This document shows positions 24,192-37,913 of a stretch of DNA of 64,000 nucleotides, piece by piece. Made by a program: the position numbers and the translations under genes. The notes below the pieces were generated by a model. It did no database searches, was not told where the DNA came from, and was given only the letters and a program-made list of their open reading frames with translations. Within the stretch, counting starts at the first letter, position 1. Every line of letters starts with the position of its first letter. The DNA comes from Prosopocoilus inquinatus (taxonomy: Eukaryota; Arthropoda; Insecta; Coleoptera; Lucanidae): NCBI GenBank assembly GCA_036172665.1, contig CM069874.1:25441946-25505945 (forward strand), read 5' to 3'.

Positions 24192-26899
24192 CTCGCGTTT
24201 TTATTATCAGCACTCCGCACCCTCGCAACCCTGGCGTATAGTTTCAGTCAACAGAGCTGTTTAGCGAAACGTGTTGGCGTCAGATTCAAGGCTGAAGAAA
24301 ATGAAAGTCCAATTATCTTGTCTGAAGTGGAATCACAGACGCCTCTAACGACTTTGTTCCTTGTTTTAGTATGCAAGTGCGTGTTTACGTACCACGTTTA
24401 GTAATAATTGCATGTTTTAATGCTATTATGTGGTGATCATATGTTCATGCATGGCGCTGAACTGCCTAGAATTTAACGATGCAGCGTTTGCGAAAAAAAT
24501 ATTTACTCGTCATGTTTTATAACATAGAAACACTATCACACCCCGAAACAGACCAGCTAATAATCACTCAACAACTTACGAGAAAAATGGAATAAAAGGT
24601 ACTAAACCTTAATCGATATTTACGTTTGCATAGTAATCATCTATATTAAGATTTATGCAATAAAATTGTTATAATGCTATGAGGTACTTAAAACCTAATG
24701 AGAAGGCCCTGAGTGGAAAATCGAATTGACAAGACTGTGTAGACTGCAAACGAATGAATATCATGAATGAAGATCATTACCCTACAGTATATCTAGTTTG
24801 CGTCCAGCTTGATTGTTCACTAATCTAACCAATCTGTACTATTACAGTTACGTTGAATTATCAAAGTCACACACCAAAAAGAAATCTTCTAACACAGAAG
24901 ATGCCCTTCCAATTTGGATAAAATTTAGTGTGTTTGTAGACCTTTTATAACTGTTATACTTAAAACCATTTTTCGTTCCTGTCCAAATTCAGTTTGAAGC
25001 CATTCCAAAATCAGTGAATTTTACAATATATATGGATATATATGGATATTACATCCCCCGTGTAAAGTAAAAATGTCTAGCAATAGTTGTAATTATCGTT
25101 ATTATTTGAGGTCCGTAAATATACCGAGTTTCATCAAAATCGGAAAGGAACATAGGACAAAAATATAAAAATATAGGTAGTTCTTAAGATCAAGAAGAAA
25201 AGGCTTCATCTGAATCACCCTGTAAACGCATTATATAAATCAAGAGAAACTTGTATTTGTTTTAGGTTTTGCCTTTGGCTGTTTTAAATTCCAAACGAGT
25301 TAATGTGAAATAAACTGAGCATAAAAATTCCATTAGGGCCACGCATTCAAAAGTAACAGTTGTCTGGTAATATCGTCGTCAAGAATGTTCTAAATTTAAA
25401 TTCATAAAAATTTCCATTAAAAAAATGTAATATCTTAAATTTAGGTTAATTTTATTCGCTAAAACAGCACAAGCGTGAGTTCGAAACATTTTTAATAAGA
25501 TCCAAATATAACGACATTTTAATATCAGAATTTAATCGGGGATCCATCTCTTCATTGCGGTTAACCAGTTCCGTATTCATTTCAAGCTTATGTTAAGCTT
25601 GATAATTATTATGAATAAAAAAATCCTTAGTACGTGCACTAATTTCCTCTTGCTAAATTTGATTTTCCACGTTTTAACAAAGTAAATATACATCTCTACA
25701 TACGTTTAAAAATTATTTAAAAGTGATCTGGAATCAATTAGTTAGGAAGTTGAGATACCAGGCCAAAATTTACCACGCCTCAAAATATCTGAAAATAACT
25801 TAATTTTTCTTATAGATTTAAAACTTGGACTTTGACCGGATTCCTTGGCAGAGAATATTTACCTACGTAACCTTTACATGAATTAAATTTACTGTTTTGT
25901 CTCCTGACGTATTTAAATGCACCTTTCACGTTTTGAAGGATATTTTAACGTGTAATTTCATTCGTTGGTGGAACTCAATTTTTGACAAATTTTAAGGAAA
26001 TAAATATCTTTCAAATTTGGAAGGCTTTCTTACAATAAACTACTGTATTATAAGCAGGGTTGGGTCATTATGCGTAGAAAATACTTGTACTAAATGATAT
26101 AAATCGAAGGACATTTCTCACCAAATTTTCAGTAGTAGAATTTAGTCATAATATTCAACAAGATAAGTTATCCGTTATTGCAAAGAAAAACTAAGCTGAT
26201 TCTTATACTTAAAAATAATAATTTAAAAGACTAAAGAGTTTAGCACAAACTAACTACTCTACTAACTAGTCTTTAGTTTATATTAGTACCAAGAAAATCT
26301 AAAGCGTTTTGATCTAACTGATTTAAATAAGTTATAAACAATAAATTAATTAATTACATATTCCAATTTGCACTCGAATTTCAACAAACGAGGAAAAATT
26401 AATTAACAAAAATTGTGATTTATGGTGAACAATACATACAGTAACATAAAATATTATAAATGAAAATAAAAAAAAGTGGTTTTTGTGTAAATTAATATTT
26501 TCTGAATAAATTTTATAATAAATTGTAAATGAGTCCCCAAATTCTATTTTAGTATCCTGAAAAGCAGGCACAAATTCATTTGTGATGGATACCTCCTACA
26601 TTTAATTCAAATATATTACAAACCTAGAAATATACCAGGTGCACCACCGTAGACACACGGTCGTTCACGAAGCAGCCTAATCGCATAATGGAGTTTCAAT
26701 GTATGTAGGTCGTCAATGTCTCTCGCGACGGTGTGCCGATCAGATAGTGTTATCTACTATGCAAGATTCAATATAATAATGAGTTGTACTGTTACACAAT
26801 TCAAATTGTTTTTATTTAGAAGTTTGCTGAGTTTGTACTTAGAATGACGCACCCGTTACAGAAAAATACGAAAAGCAGCCTTACAATCAATCCTACGTA

Positions 26900-27010
26900 A
26901 CCAGTAGGTACATTAAAATTGAAGAATTAATTTTCAAAACTCTTAGAGCTCCGCAAGGTAGTATTCTAGGGCCATTTCTCTTTATATAATATACGAAAAT
27001 CTCCCCATCG
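26900..27010 (+). pseudogene. LINE reverse transcriptase scrap (motif B)
   Basis: From 26948 the frame reads APQGSILGPFLFI, stop, YTKISPS, matching the PQGS..GP(L)LF..IYTND(I)P block of Jockey-type LINEs. The rest of the element is not recognisable. Confidence 0.65.
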
Positions 27011-29953
27011 TGAAAAAATGTTTCAAGAATGAGTACTAACATTATACATCACAACCTATACATCAAAATTTATGTGGGTTTACCTATTACCTGGCTTACT
27101 TGTCTGTCTACTTATTATAACGATCCGAAGATATCAGACCGCAATTTAAAATTTATAGGGGAGGCATTCCTAAAGAGTATGACTGTACTTACATATATAT
27201 CTTCTTTAATACTATAGTAAGAAATGATATTGCAAAATATTTAGGAGTGTAAGAAAAAAATCTAAAACTGAACGCATATATTTTTGCAATAAATGATTTT
27301 TACTGTAGATGATAGGTTTAATTGAACAAAAACAAACAAAACAAGAAATACTAAAAACTAAGGCTTTATCAAACATAAAAATTACAAAACTTTCAACAGT
27401 CTAAAGCAGAAATAAGTCAATATTCAGCATTTTAACACTTTTAGCTATCCTTGGTAGCTGTACAGTTTTTATAATCCAGGGCTGGATCTAGGATTTTCAG
27501 CGCCTCGGGATAAATAATGTTCGGCACCTTTTTTTATGACGATAATGTAGGACACTATCAAATTTAAGTCGGTACAGTTTCTAACTTTGGTTATGAAAGC
27601 TGAAAATACGGTAAAATTAGTAGACTAGTAGTATTTTTCATGTTGATTGCAATGAAGCCAAGAAAACAACTTAACATCGCCTTTACGAGATAAAGAAAAA
27701 AAAACACCTTGTTTTAAATGGAACACCTTGTATACTATGCTACCAATCAACAGAGAATACAGTTCTAAATTAAAATAGTCCATCATTTTATCGTAAATTA
27801 ATAAATAAAGAAATTTTGACTGTTTACAAATTCATCAAGAGGGCTTGTACAATTTTGTTAAAAATTGTGTTTAAAAGAAAATATCAACGGAAGTTCGCGG
27901 ACTTTTCAATACATGTTTTAATTCATTTCTGACTTATCGTCGTTGTAGAGTCAAAACATCATACCTCAATATTTGATTTAAGAGAATCCTATTTTTACAA
28001 TCCTGTACAGTCGTGCGCACGTTAAGTGCTACAATTTGACATTTCTGTGAGTCTTGTAGCACGTCTTAAAAGTGAAGTTTGCGTGCAGGAGATGCATTTC
28101 ATTTGCGGACAAATATACCTTCATTTTACAGCTTCATTTGTTGCTTTCTCAGTTTATAATTACGAAATTACGTTCTAAAGTACTAAGTAATTGTCTTTTA
28201 GTTGTACGAAGCAAGGCATGCATGTGCAGCATGAACGTTCTTACGAGTGGCACAGCTGAAGTTCATGGTGCTCCGGTGCATAATATTCAATGGGGGCCCC
28301 CAAACCTCTTCTAAAGCATAGAGATGAGGTCAATAATAGAACATTATTTACTCCACTGCACAGTACATTAGCAAATAATATTAATTAACAGTAAAGTACG
28401 TCCTCCACAATAGCATAAATATTAAAAAAAAAATAAATTAAAAGAAAACTCGACATATTTCAGATTAAAATATTATCTGTTCACGAAATTCCCGTCCCAT
28501 TTCTATTTTCAAACTGAAAGTTTTAAGTATTTGAAAAGTATCCATTAACTGTTCTTTTAACTGATTACGTTATACGTATGTATTTAATGGTCAATAGCGT
28601 TAATAATTAAATTCCTAGTTAAAGCAGGCGATGATTTTAATATTTTCCCCTAAAAGTTGCTATTATTGAAAGTTATTGCAACTGTCCTCTCACTTTTCTA
28701 TTACGCATTGCTAACTTTATAAAAACATTCACATCCTAATTTAATTAGGAATTCTTTTGAAGGCACGGTAAATGGCTGAAGAATAGGTAACGTGTTTTTG
28801 TTGACTGCGCTTAATTAGAGGGCTATCAATTTTACTATTTGAAAGTGAAAACATTCCTCTAATTGAAAGTAGAATAAAATTAAATATTTTATACTTATGT
28901 ATTATTTTGGGAAATATTTATTTTATGGGAGTAATGAATAACTCGCGGGGCCCTAAATACTTGGGCGACATCGCACCGAACTTAACGTCTACCTAACGTG
29001 CCGCTTATGAGAATGACATGTTCCATACTTTTGTCCGATATCTGATAATAACCATTGTGTAAGAGAGAGTCGCACGTTTATTTCTTATTTTTTTACGTTC
29101 ATCCGTCAGTCTCTTGCTCATGAAATTGACATAAAGCTAGATCGTTTCTTGTTTATTTTAATCACAGTCTTAGACGACTTAAATCACGAGATGAGAATAT
29201 GAATACATTTTGTTTTGGCGTATACTGTATGTATAACTTTTAACTAACCATCATTATCGCTCATTCTAACATCAACGAGCTACATCTGAAATTTTGTTAT
29301 TTTAACTCTTCTAATTAAGCTGCTGACGTTCATTTAGATATCCTTATTATTCAAATCTGTGCTATTACTATAATCAATATAAAAAAGTTTGTGGGGCAAT
29401 TCTGAATGAAGAGGAAAAATCGCATGCAGGTAAAATTTTCTTGACACTTTTGACAAATTCGAACCAGCCAGGAACTCCTCTTGATACAAACCTGTTATTA
29501 TCATTGCGCATTGTACATATTTCTATTTGCACATGTGTTAGTAACATAACGTAATTTCTATTAACACGGAAATTTGCAACCGTATTTTAACGGAATTTTT
29601 TAAACAATTTTTTTCTCTTAATTTATTTTAAAAGTAAAATAGAAACAGAAAATTCTCGTCGAATACACGAACTTATATAAATACGAATTCAATTTAAGAA
29701 ACACAAAAAATACTTTTCGTCGAGTTTCATTTATTTTATCTCGATGTATAGTAAGTTATACTTTATCAAATCGCAGTTTCACATTGAAATTGCAGTATGA
29801 AAAGATGTAGCGGTATTTTTACAAAGAAATTCTAATTGTGTTATAAAAACGCTTTCATTCAATTTATAGAAATATTCAAGACCAACTATTAACTATCCAT
29901 CATATGTAACAGAAAGCTAGATTAATATTATCAGCCAATCACTTAACAGTTTA

Positions 29954-32237
29954 CAGGGTGGGCCAAATTTGACACTTTTGAAGGGAAACACCTGTTTTTA
30001 GAAGAGTTAGCCAAAAACCGACCTCGGTGTCTGGAGCTCGATTTTTATGACAAGTTCAATGGTAAAAACCGCATTTCGATATCTGGAACCGTTTAGGCGC
30101 TAGGGGGCGTTTTTCAAAATTCTGCGATTTCTAAAAACCTTTATAACTTTTTTGTTTATTAAGATTTTTAATTTCTGTGAAAACGTCTTTAAGGCACTTT
30201 TTTATGCAGAATTCACTGCCCTAAATTACTTTTTTCTAGAGTGTTTAATATTTGAGATATAAGCCAGAACTTTAATTTTTTATACGGAACACCCTTTATA
30301 TTTTTACATTTTTGAAAAGGGCAAAAAATTCTGTTTACGAAAATATAAAATACTTGATATTTTAATCAAACCGTTTTTGAGATACATGGCACTCAAGTTT
30401 TAATTAAAAGTTTAATGTTTTTTGCAACAATCAAGTATGCTATGGATAACAATAACTAAACAATTTAATTTTTTTATATAATTTTGGTAGGCTGCTGTCG
30501 AAATTTGACCATGCATTTGCATTTATTTTGTACTGCAGTGTTTCTAAAGATACACTTGTGCAAGGTATGAAAATAAGTAAAAATGTACGAAAACTACGAA
30601 AAGTACGACATGTTAAAGTGTTTTATAGAAGTTGGTGAGAATATAGAAGAAGTATGTAATCTTTACTACGAGCAATATCCTGAAAGAAGACAACCCTTTC
30701 GAGATATTTTCTTCAAGTTGAAAAACAATTTAATAAATTTTGGGTCATTTAAACGACCAACACCCAAAAATTACGAATCTCAAAGAAGAGATAAAGAATT
30801 AGAGAAGATCGTAGTTTTGGGACAAATCGAAAATAACCCAAACCTTTCCACGCGACAGTTGGAAGAAACATCTGGCTTAGCAAGAATTTCTGCAAGACGG
30901 ATTTTAAAGAGAGAAAAATTCCATCCTTACCGCACAAGAAAAATGCAACACCTCCATCCCAGATTTTAATGACCGTGTGGAATTTTCTCAGTGGTTGTTG
31001 AGAAAGTGCGAAGAATAAGATGATTTTTTCCTAAATTGTATTTGGACCGATGAAGCCAACATAAGCAGTGCAGGGTCTGTAATAGATATAATTGTTATAC
31101 TTGGTCTAGACAAAACCCTCATATTACTGTTGAAAGGAGAAACCAAGGGCGTTACAGTTTTACATGTATGGGCAGGCATTTTCCGAGGCAGAATTATTGG
31201 TCCCTATATTTACAACGTTTCGTCACAAAATTATTTAGAAATTTTACGGGAACAAATTGAACCTCTTGTCGATGAACTGCCGCTTATTCAACTGGAAATG
31301 GTTTACTACCAACAAGATGGAGCACCGCCTCATAATGCTCAAGTTGTTACCCATTTTTTAAATCAACTCTTTGGCAACAATTGGATGGAAAATCAGGGTC
31401 CTATACATTGGCCGGCAAGGTCTCCAGACCTAACGCCAATGGATTTTTTCTTGTGGGGAAGGATAAAAGATCTTTTTTCAAACGGTCTCCCAATTCAAGA
31501 GAGGAATTAGAGGCAGCGGTGCTACAAGCTTTTGATTCTCTGCGTGCCCTTGAATTGGTAAACTCAGTTCAAGCTGTAAGAAAACGGTGTCGATTATGTT
31601 TGCAGCAAAATGGTGGACAATTTGAACGCTTTTAATTTATCGTTAATTAATTAAACATATTTGTTAATAACAAAACAATATTAGTTCATAGCCCTTTAAA
31701 TATAAAACATATTTAGTTATTGTCAATCACAGCCTACTTGATTGTTGCAAAAAACATTAAACTTTTAATTAAAACTTGAATGCCATGTATCTCAAAAACT
31801 GTTTAAATAAAAAAACTGATTAAAATATCAAGTGTTTTATGTTTTCGTAAACGGAATTTTTCGCTCTTTTCAAAAATATAAAAATGTAAAGGGTGTTATA
31901 TAATAAATATAAAAAATTAAAGTTCTGGCTTATATCTCAAATATTGAACACTCTAGAAAAAAGTAATTTAGGGCAGTGAATTCTGCATAAAAAGTGCCTT
32001 AAAGAAGTTTTCATAGAAATTAAAAATCTTAATAAACAAAAAAGTTATAGAGGTTTTTAGAAATCGCAGAATTTTGAAAAACGCCCCCTAGCGCCTAAAC
32101 GGTTCAAGATATCGAAATGCGGTTTTTAACATTGAACTTGTCATAAAAATCGAGCTCCAGACACCGAGGTCGGTTTTTGTCTAACTTTTCCAAAAACAGG
32201 TGTTTCCCTTTAAAAGTGTCAAATTTGGCCCACCCTG
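29954..32237 (+). mobile_element. long-TIR mariner-like element with DUF4817-type transposase, DD41D, inactive
   Basis: TA flanks at 29952-29953 and 32238-32239. Inverted arms of about 507 bp (29954-30460) and 525 bp (31713-32237) start CAGGGTGGGCCAAATTTGAC and remain highly similar to the end (CAATAACTAAA). That similarity suggests a fairly recent insertion. Between them lies a transposase gene with a few frameshifts and one stop. It is the best-preserved member of its group in the window. Confidence 0.93.
30583..31635 (+). pseudogene. DD41D mariner-like transposase, broken
   Basis: Starts MYENYEKYDMLKCFIEVGEN with a DUF4817-like domain (YYEQYPERRQPFRDIFFKLK) and a helix-turn-helix (LSTRQLEETSGLARISARRI). 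A one-base shift after MQHLHP (about 30960) is followed by DFNDRVEFSQWLLRKCEE and TAA (31017). WTDEAN (first D) comes next, then shifts around YTWSRQNPHITVERRNQGRY, HVWAGIFRGRIIGPY, YYQQDGAPPHNAQVV (second D) and RSPDLTPMDFFLWGRIKDLF (third D). A last shift near 31505 precedes EELEAAVLQAFDSL and the natural stop TAA at 31633. Aspartates two and three are 41 residues apart. All core residues survive, so only small lesions silence it. Confidence 0.9.
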
Positions 32238-32341
32238 TACATCCGTATTATTTCTAGAACTCTAAATAACGCACTCTTTCCGTTACCTACAATCATTAAA
32301 ACGCATCGGCGGTGCGTGCATAAAAAGATTTGTAAATTTTT

Positions 32342-32850
32342 TTGTTGACTGCCGTTTTGCTTCGTGAAATTGTGAAACTACCACTTGTTAAAATACATCG
32401 AAGTATAACTGGCATAAAATATTTTTATTTCGATTTCTTACGAATGTGGGTAGGGCTTTTCTTTCGTGTAACGTTAACACCAGCACGCCACATAAACCAG
32501 GAAAGCAATCGTTTCAATCCGGCTTTTTCAGGTTTCCTCGCTTATTTTAGAACAGATCCTCCGTTTTACTTTCATAGCTCGCTTTATCAATCAATGACCT
32601 TATCATCGTCCCCGTCTGTCATTGTTACAGCCACTACCGCCCTTGCCTTGGCACAACCGCCTGAAAGCTCCGTCGACGTCGGCGTCGTCTGGCCAGGAAA
32701 ATTCGAAGGCGTTCTTTTCAGGCGCCGGCGGTTCTCGCCGGTTTGAATTGGTTCGCTCGGGAAATTCTCGTGAAATTTGGATGACGCGCGTGCTCGCTTT
32801 CAGTTGGCCTCGGCGATGTTGGGTGTTAATTAAATTTTCCTCTAATTAAA
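32342..32850. other. GC-rich, CpG-dense segment inside intron 1
   Basis: Between about 32580 and 32820 the base composition changes sharply, with CCGTCGACGTCGGCGTCGTC, CAGGCGCCGGCGG and TTGGCCTCGGCG. It holds overlapping open frames (32342-32746 and 32622-32849). Their translations look like chance, with no domain. It could be an enhancer, an alternative promoter with a non-coding exon, or a foreign fragment. Confidence 0.45.
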
Positions 32851-33263
32851 TTGAGTTTGGCTTCCTTGTGCTATAGGACAAAAGGTTAATCGAATTGTTG
32901 TATTAAATGCCTTGATTTTATTAGGCTATAAAACATCATCATCCAGCTACATAAAGATGTAGATGTAGTTTTATTGGAAAATTATTGCAATAAAAATACT
33001 TAACAACAAAAGTATTGTTTTTAATGTATGAATGTTTTATTTAATTAAATGTGCATAGGTTCGGGTTAGTTTCCTTAAAATTTAAAAAGTTCTTTCATCT
33101 ATAAGTTTTCGAATAACAAAGGTGGGAACTTCTTTACTTCCCAAATTTCTTCTTAATAAAAGGTACATACCCTCTGTTTCCTTGAAGCTTGAAGAATGAT
33201 AAAGGTAGAATAGGCCAGGTTATGAAATAAATGAAATAAAACGAAACCGTTCGCTTCGCTGTA

Positions 33264-34748
33264 CAGTGCGGTCCATTTTTGATGGTTTTACAGGGTTTCT
33301 CAGTTATTTATAGGAATAGAAGGAAACCGTTTTCGCCACCCAACGCTACTTTTTCGAGAAAAACTCAGTGGAGAAAACAAAATTTAGCTATCTCGATCGT
33401 TCGGGAAATATCGGCCGAGAACGAATTTTTCCGAAAAATTATTTTTCACGATATCTCAGTTTGACAAGATATTTTCAAAATTCAAAAACCATTTTATTCA
33501 GAAATTAACGTTTATTTCACTGACATTATTATCTTTTGTAGAAATTGCACCAATTCTGCGAAACAGACTAACTTTCTAATTTTAAATAGAAACTGTAGTT
33601 GGCTGTGACACAAATAAATTTCTTGTTTAATGAAGTTTTCAAAAATTTAAAGTTTGATATAATTATTTCTACAATGATAAAAATACTAATTATTTTTTGT
33701 TATCCGGTAGCCATCCATGACACCGGAAACAGAAAAAAACAGTTCAGTTGTTTTCCCCGAAAATCAATTATTATTAAGTAAAACAGCTAATTTAATTCAA
33801 TATATAATTAATAATTAGCTTAATATATCTATCAGAGACCGACATAAAACCACAAGTATGTAAAAATGGATTAACTCTATTTGAACATTTCTTTAATTAT
33901 TAGTATGAATAGTTAAGAGATTTTTATATATTTTAAATTGTATAAATTAGTGTGTTTAAGAAATTATTGAAATGTCAGATATTTCCTAAATTTAATTTTT
34001 ATTATTATTATTATTATTAATGCTTTCAAGAACTTTTGTATATTAATAAATGTAATCACGGATAGAAATGAAATAAACATATCTAAGAATTTTTGTTGAT
34101 TTATCATTTAAGGTTTAATAATTTCAAAGGAACATATAACATATAATTCTTCAAAACTGCATTGATAGTTAATCCATGTTTACATTACTTGTAGTTTTAT
34201 GAGTTCTCTACTAGCATTATGTAATTCTAGTTATTTATTTTTTAAAATATAATTACCAGTATTATTTATTCTAAAAAAAAGGGTTTTTTTAGGAAAACAA
34301 CCGAATTTTCGTTTGTTTCTATCGTTATAGATAGCTTGATAGGTACTGCAAAATAAGGAAAGTTAGTATCTTTGTTATTTATAAAAATAATTATATCAAA
34401 CTTTATATTTTTTAAAACCTCATTAAACAAGCAATTTATTTGTGTCATAGCCAACTATGGTTTCCATTTAAAATTAGAAAGATATAGTCTGTTTCGCAGA
34501 AGTGGCGCAGTTTTTACTAAAGACAATAATGTCCATGATATCTACGTTAATTTCTGAATAAAATAGTTTTTGAATTTTCAAAATATCTTGCCAAACAAGA
34601 TATTGTGAAAAATAATTTTTCGGAAAAACTTTCGTTTTCTCCACTGAGTTTTTCTTGAAAAAGTAGCATTGGGTCGCGAAAACGGTTTTCTTCTATTCCT
34701 ATAAATAACTGAGCAACCCTGTAAAACCATCAAAAATGGTCCACTCTG
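33264..34748. mobile_element. large foldback element, TA-flanked, arms of about 500 bp
   Basis: TA|CAGTGCGGTCCATTTTTGAT at the left and ATCAAAAATGGTCCACTCTG|TA at the right. The arms run to about 33785 and from about 34262 and include GGTTTTACAGGGTT, TCAGTTATTTATAGGAATAG and GAAAAACTCAGTGGAGAAAA. The same short open frames occur mirrored in both arms (33599-33781 + and 34266-34454 -), so they are a by-product of the symmetry, not genes. The middle (33786-34261) is AT-rich and unique. No transposase is present. Confidence 0.88.
34001..34020. repeat. (ATT)n microsatellite
   Basis: Six ATT units in the loop of the foldback element. Confidence 0.85.
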
Positions 34749-37700
34749 TATAGTCCAATTGCTTGGCCAAACTTTACAAACGTGATGTATTGGAACAAAA
34801 CTGGAAAAGAAATTTCCATAAGCACGTGCAAATAAGCAAATAATAACGGGTGTTGTTATTAGTGAAAATAAGATTTTGCACAACGGCTTATCTAGGTAGA
34901 TCACTTTTCAAAAAAATCTAAAATTTGGCCCATTTATGCTGTCTGGTAAAAAGTGGAATGGGTAAAGTAGCTGTTTATGCGGAAGTATCTACTTCTAATA
35001 CTGCACGTTCGCGCTTTCCTTATAATTGGCAATTTTGAAGTTCACGCGAACCTTTTAAGGAAGCATTTTTAGACAAGTGTATGTAGGAATTTTTGTTACT
35101 TTTATTCCATACCTCATTGATAAAGGTTGGCCAAGTACTTCAGATACATCCTGTATACTCTATATACAAGGTGGAAATAAACATCAGAGGATGTAAGACT
35201 CGCTTACGTTTTCAAATAATATCAAAAACAAGTCCTCAACGGAAAATATTAACGCATCTACGGTTAAGAATCTCAATCCGAAAATAAAACCAATAATTGG
35301 CTCCAATAAAACGGTAACGGCTGCAGCAGCCGTAAAAAAGGGTATTTGCGCATTTATCGAATGTAACCTGGCACTACCGTGAACTCACTGCAAAATTTCT
35401 CTAAAATATCTGCCCCCTCCAACAACTTCGTAGACGAAAAACTGAAAAACATGAAAATCTCATATTTCAAAGTTGAATTCCTTATAGAACACTTACAGCA
35501 AGTGTACGACCCACAAATTGGGCCAACAGGTACTGGTTTAAAATAAATACAAAGACTCTGTAAATTCTCGTGCCCCAATGTTCCCAGAAAGCGCTAAAAT
35601 GGCATTTTATGTAAATTTTTTCAAAAGTCATTGTTAACAATAGTTACGCATGCTCGTATTCTGCATGCTTAAAATATATCTCAGTTATACAGAATGTGTC
35701 TTTACACCAAGTTTATGTTTTGAAGAAGAATAATTCGAAGTCTTTCTTCTCCAAGTATTTATTCATTCTAATCGACGCCCGGTTTCATCCGAACTCCGGG
35801 TCAACTGATGACATTTTTAAGATACATACAAGGCGTGTAAAAAGTATTGCGCCAAATAGAATTATGTAGACACGGTTTGACATTTAGATTTGACGTTCGG
35901 TGGGTTTAAATTATGCATAAATACCCATATTTTGATATGAGTTTCATTTGTTTTGTGCGACTGGTGTTTGACAGAAGCAGCCGTCTTGATTTTGTTTAAA
36001 TAAAGATCTTCATTTGTTTAAAATATTCACTTCTAATACTAGTACAGTATTCGATGTAATTTGTATTAGTACAATTACCGCAACCATGGAAATGAAAATG
36101 ATTAAAATTAAGTTTTTTCGTTGGTTAATGAACATGAAAGGACAGACTAAATAGTAAAAACAATTTTTAGAAACTTCTTAGAGAATTTTGTTGGAAAACA
36201 GTCATTGTGAAATGACTGTTTGCATAATTTTTTAGATTTTGAAAAAGTTCCTGTTTATTGATTTATATAACGTTTTTATATTTCATCTAAAGAAGCAATA
36301 AAAGTCACATGTGTCGTTTCTGAAATAACTGATTAATTTGCGGTATCATTAGAAAGCTAAGAGGCTACAAATAATAATACACAGGTATTCTATTTGAAAT
36401 AACCGAGTAATGTTACAATTTTTGAAACGAGCCTTTATTTTTGTTTAAGATGATCCTATGACCAAAATTGATAAGCAACTTGAAAGTACAGATGTTTCAA
36501 AGTGTTTCTTCAATATCTCATCTTTCTATCATTTAAAATAATCGTATTTAAATCGTTTCTCATACAAAATACGAAATAACTCTAGAACTACTGAAAATTA
36601 GTTAATTATGTTGTGGTATTATTTTCTCAGTTAAAGACTTAACAAATATGTAGGGCTCCATTAAAAAAAAAAAACATTTTTTTGTGTAATTTAATAAAAA
36701 AGAACCGGTGTGATTGAAAATATACATACATAAAGCTACTTACCTGTAGATAAAAATTTATCTTTTTATCTGTTATTGTTAGAGAAAATCGATAGACGTT
36801 TAACTATATGATAATTTTGTCGAATTTGAACTCAGCATCAACAGATTATATCAGCTCTACTTTTGTTCCGAAGCCATAGACGTTCGTTATAAAAGGGTTC
36901 TCAGAAAACCAGCTTAGCTCACTTGCTTTTCATTAAACAAGCTTGAAATATGAATATTGCATAAATAGCACAACGAAACTCAAGCATTGTCTAATATGAA
37001 TATAAAATTGATCAAATGAGAATTATATGATATTTGTTTACCATTAACAGTAAAGAAAAAAAAATTGCTTAACGATCAGTTAGTCAAATATAATAAATGG
37101 AAAAGCAACAGTTAGATACTTACCGATATTGTGCTAATATTTAAAAAATATGGGTATTTCATTCAATCATTCTTGAATTGTAATTACGTATTGCTTTGGT
37201 GAGACTTAATTCATTAGCAAATGACCGTTCAATTTCAATTTGTTAATTAACTAGTGCTACACATATTTTCAATACTGAAACGAAGTAATTGGCAGCAGAT
37301 TGATTTATGTTAAAAAAAAACAATTTCGTAAATTAAACCCTTTTTAGTTACAGCTCTGAAAATTTTCAAGTAGTTAATTAATTACTACTTACTTTCGTGA
37401 CTCATATTTCGTGACTTGTTGAGCTGTACTGCTTCCAATTTTATCTTAATTACGCAATTAAGGCCCTTTTAAAAATTATTTTATCTATTGTGGCTGCGGT
37501 CGACTTGTAAAACATTTCGACCTTCGGTACCTTGCAAACAGACTCTGCGCAGTAACTCCTAGTACGGATTTAAAGAACTTTCCAAATTGAAATTTGGACA
37601 TAGTGGAATCTTCTATATTCAAAGAATTCATTTATATTCTAAAAATGTCACAATATATAAGTACAGTAGCGGACAAATTTCAAAAATCAGGCATTTATTG

Positions 37701-37913
37701 AGGTTATCTTTCTGCTAAGATGTAAAAAAGATTAATAAAATTAAATTTCCCAACAATTCTTCTACCAGAATAAACTTCGCCTGGCAAAGTCAATCTTTTT
37801 ATTTTTTGAGCAGAATTTAATAAGACATTATAAGAAGTATAAAATATATAAAAAATGAACACGAAGTATTAACAGTAAAATTTGTATAAAACGTCAGAAT
37901 TATCAGTGGCGCA

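Noticed and set aside
23667..25224. A 1.5-kb element between the outward CAGGGTGATTC ends
   Set aside because: Only about 11 bp are inverted, and the inner sequence shows no arm similarity. Recorded as loose ends of the CAGGGT group instead.
32342..32849. Two overlapping open frames in the GC-rich segment
   Set aside because: Higher G+C lowers stop frequency. The peptides are low-complexity or lack any family resemblance, so the segment is recorded only for composition.
33599..34454. Two similar short proteins (AVTQINFLFNEVFKN and AMTQINCLFNEVLKN) that look like a gene pair
   Set aside because: They are mirror images produced by the inverted arms of the foldback element, not independently conserved genes.
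35775..35815. Possible further hammerhead motif (GAAACCGGGCGTC on the minus strand)
   Set aside because: The GAAAC side and a CCG/CGG stem are present, but the first box reads TTGACCC with three mismatches to CTGANGA.
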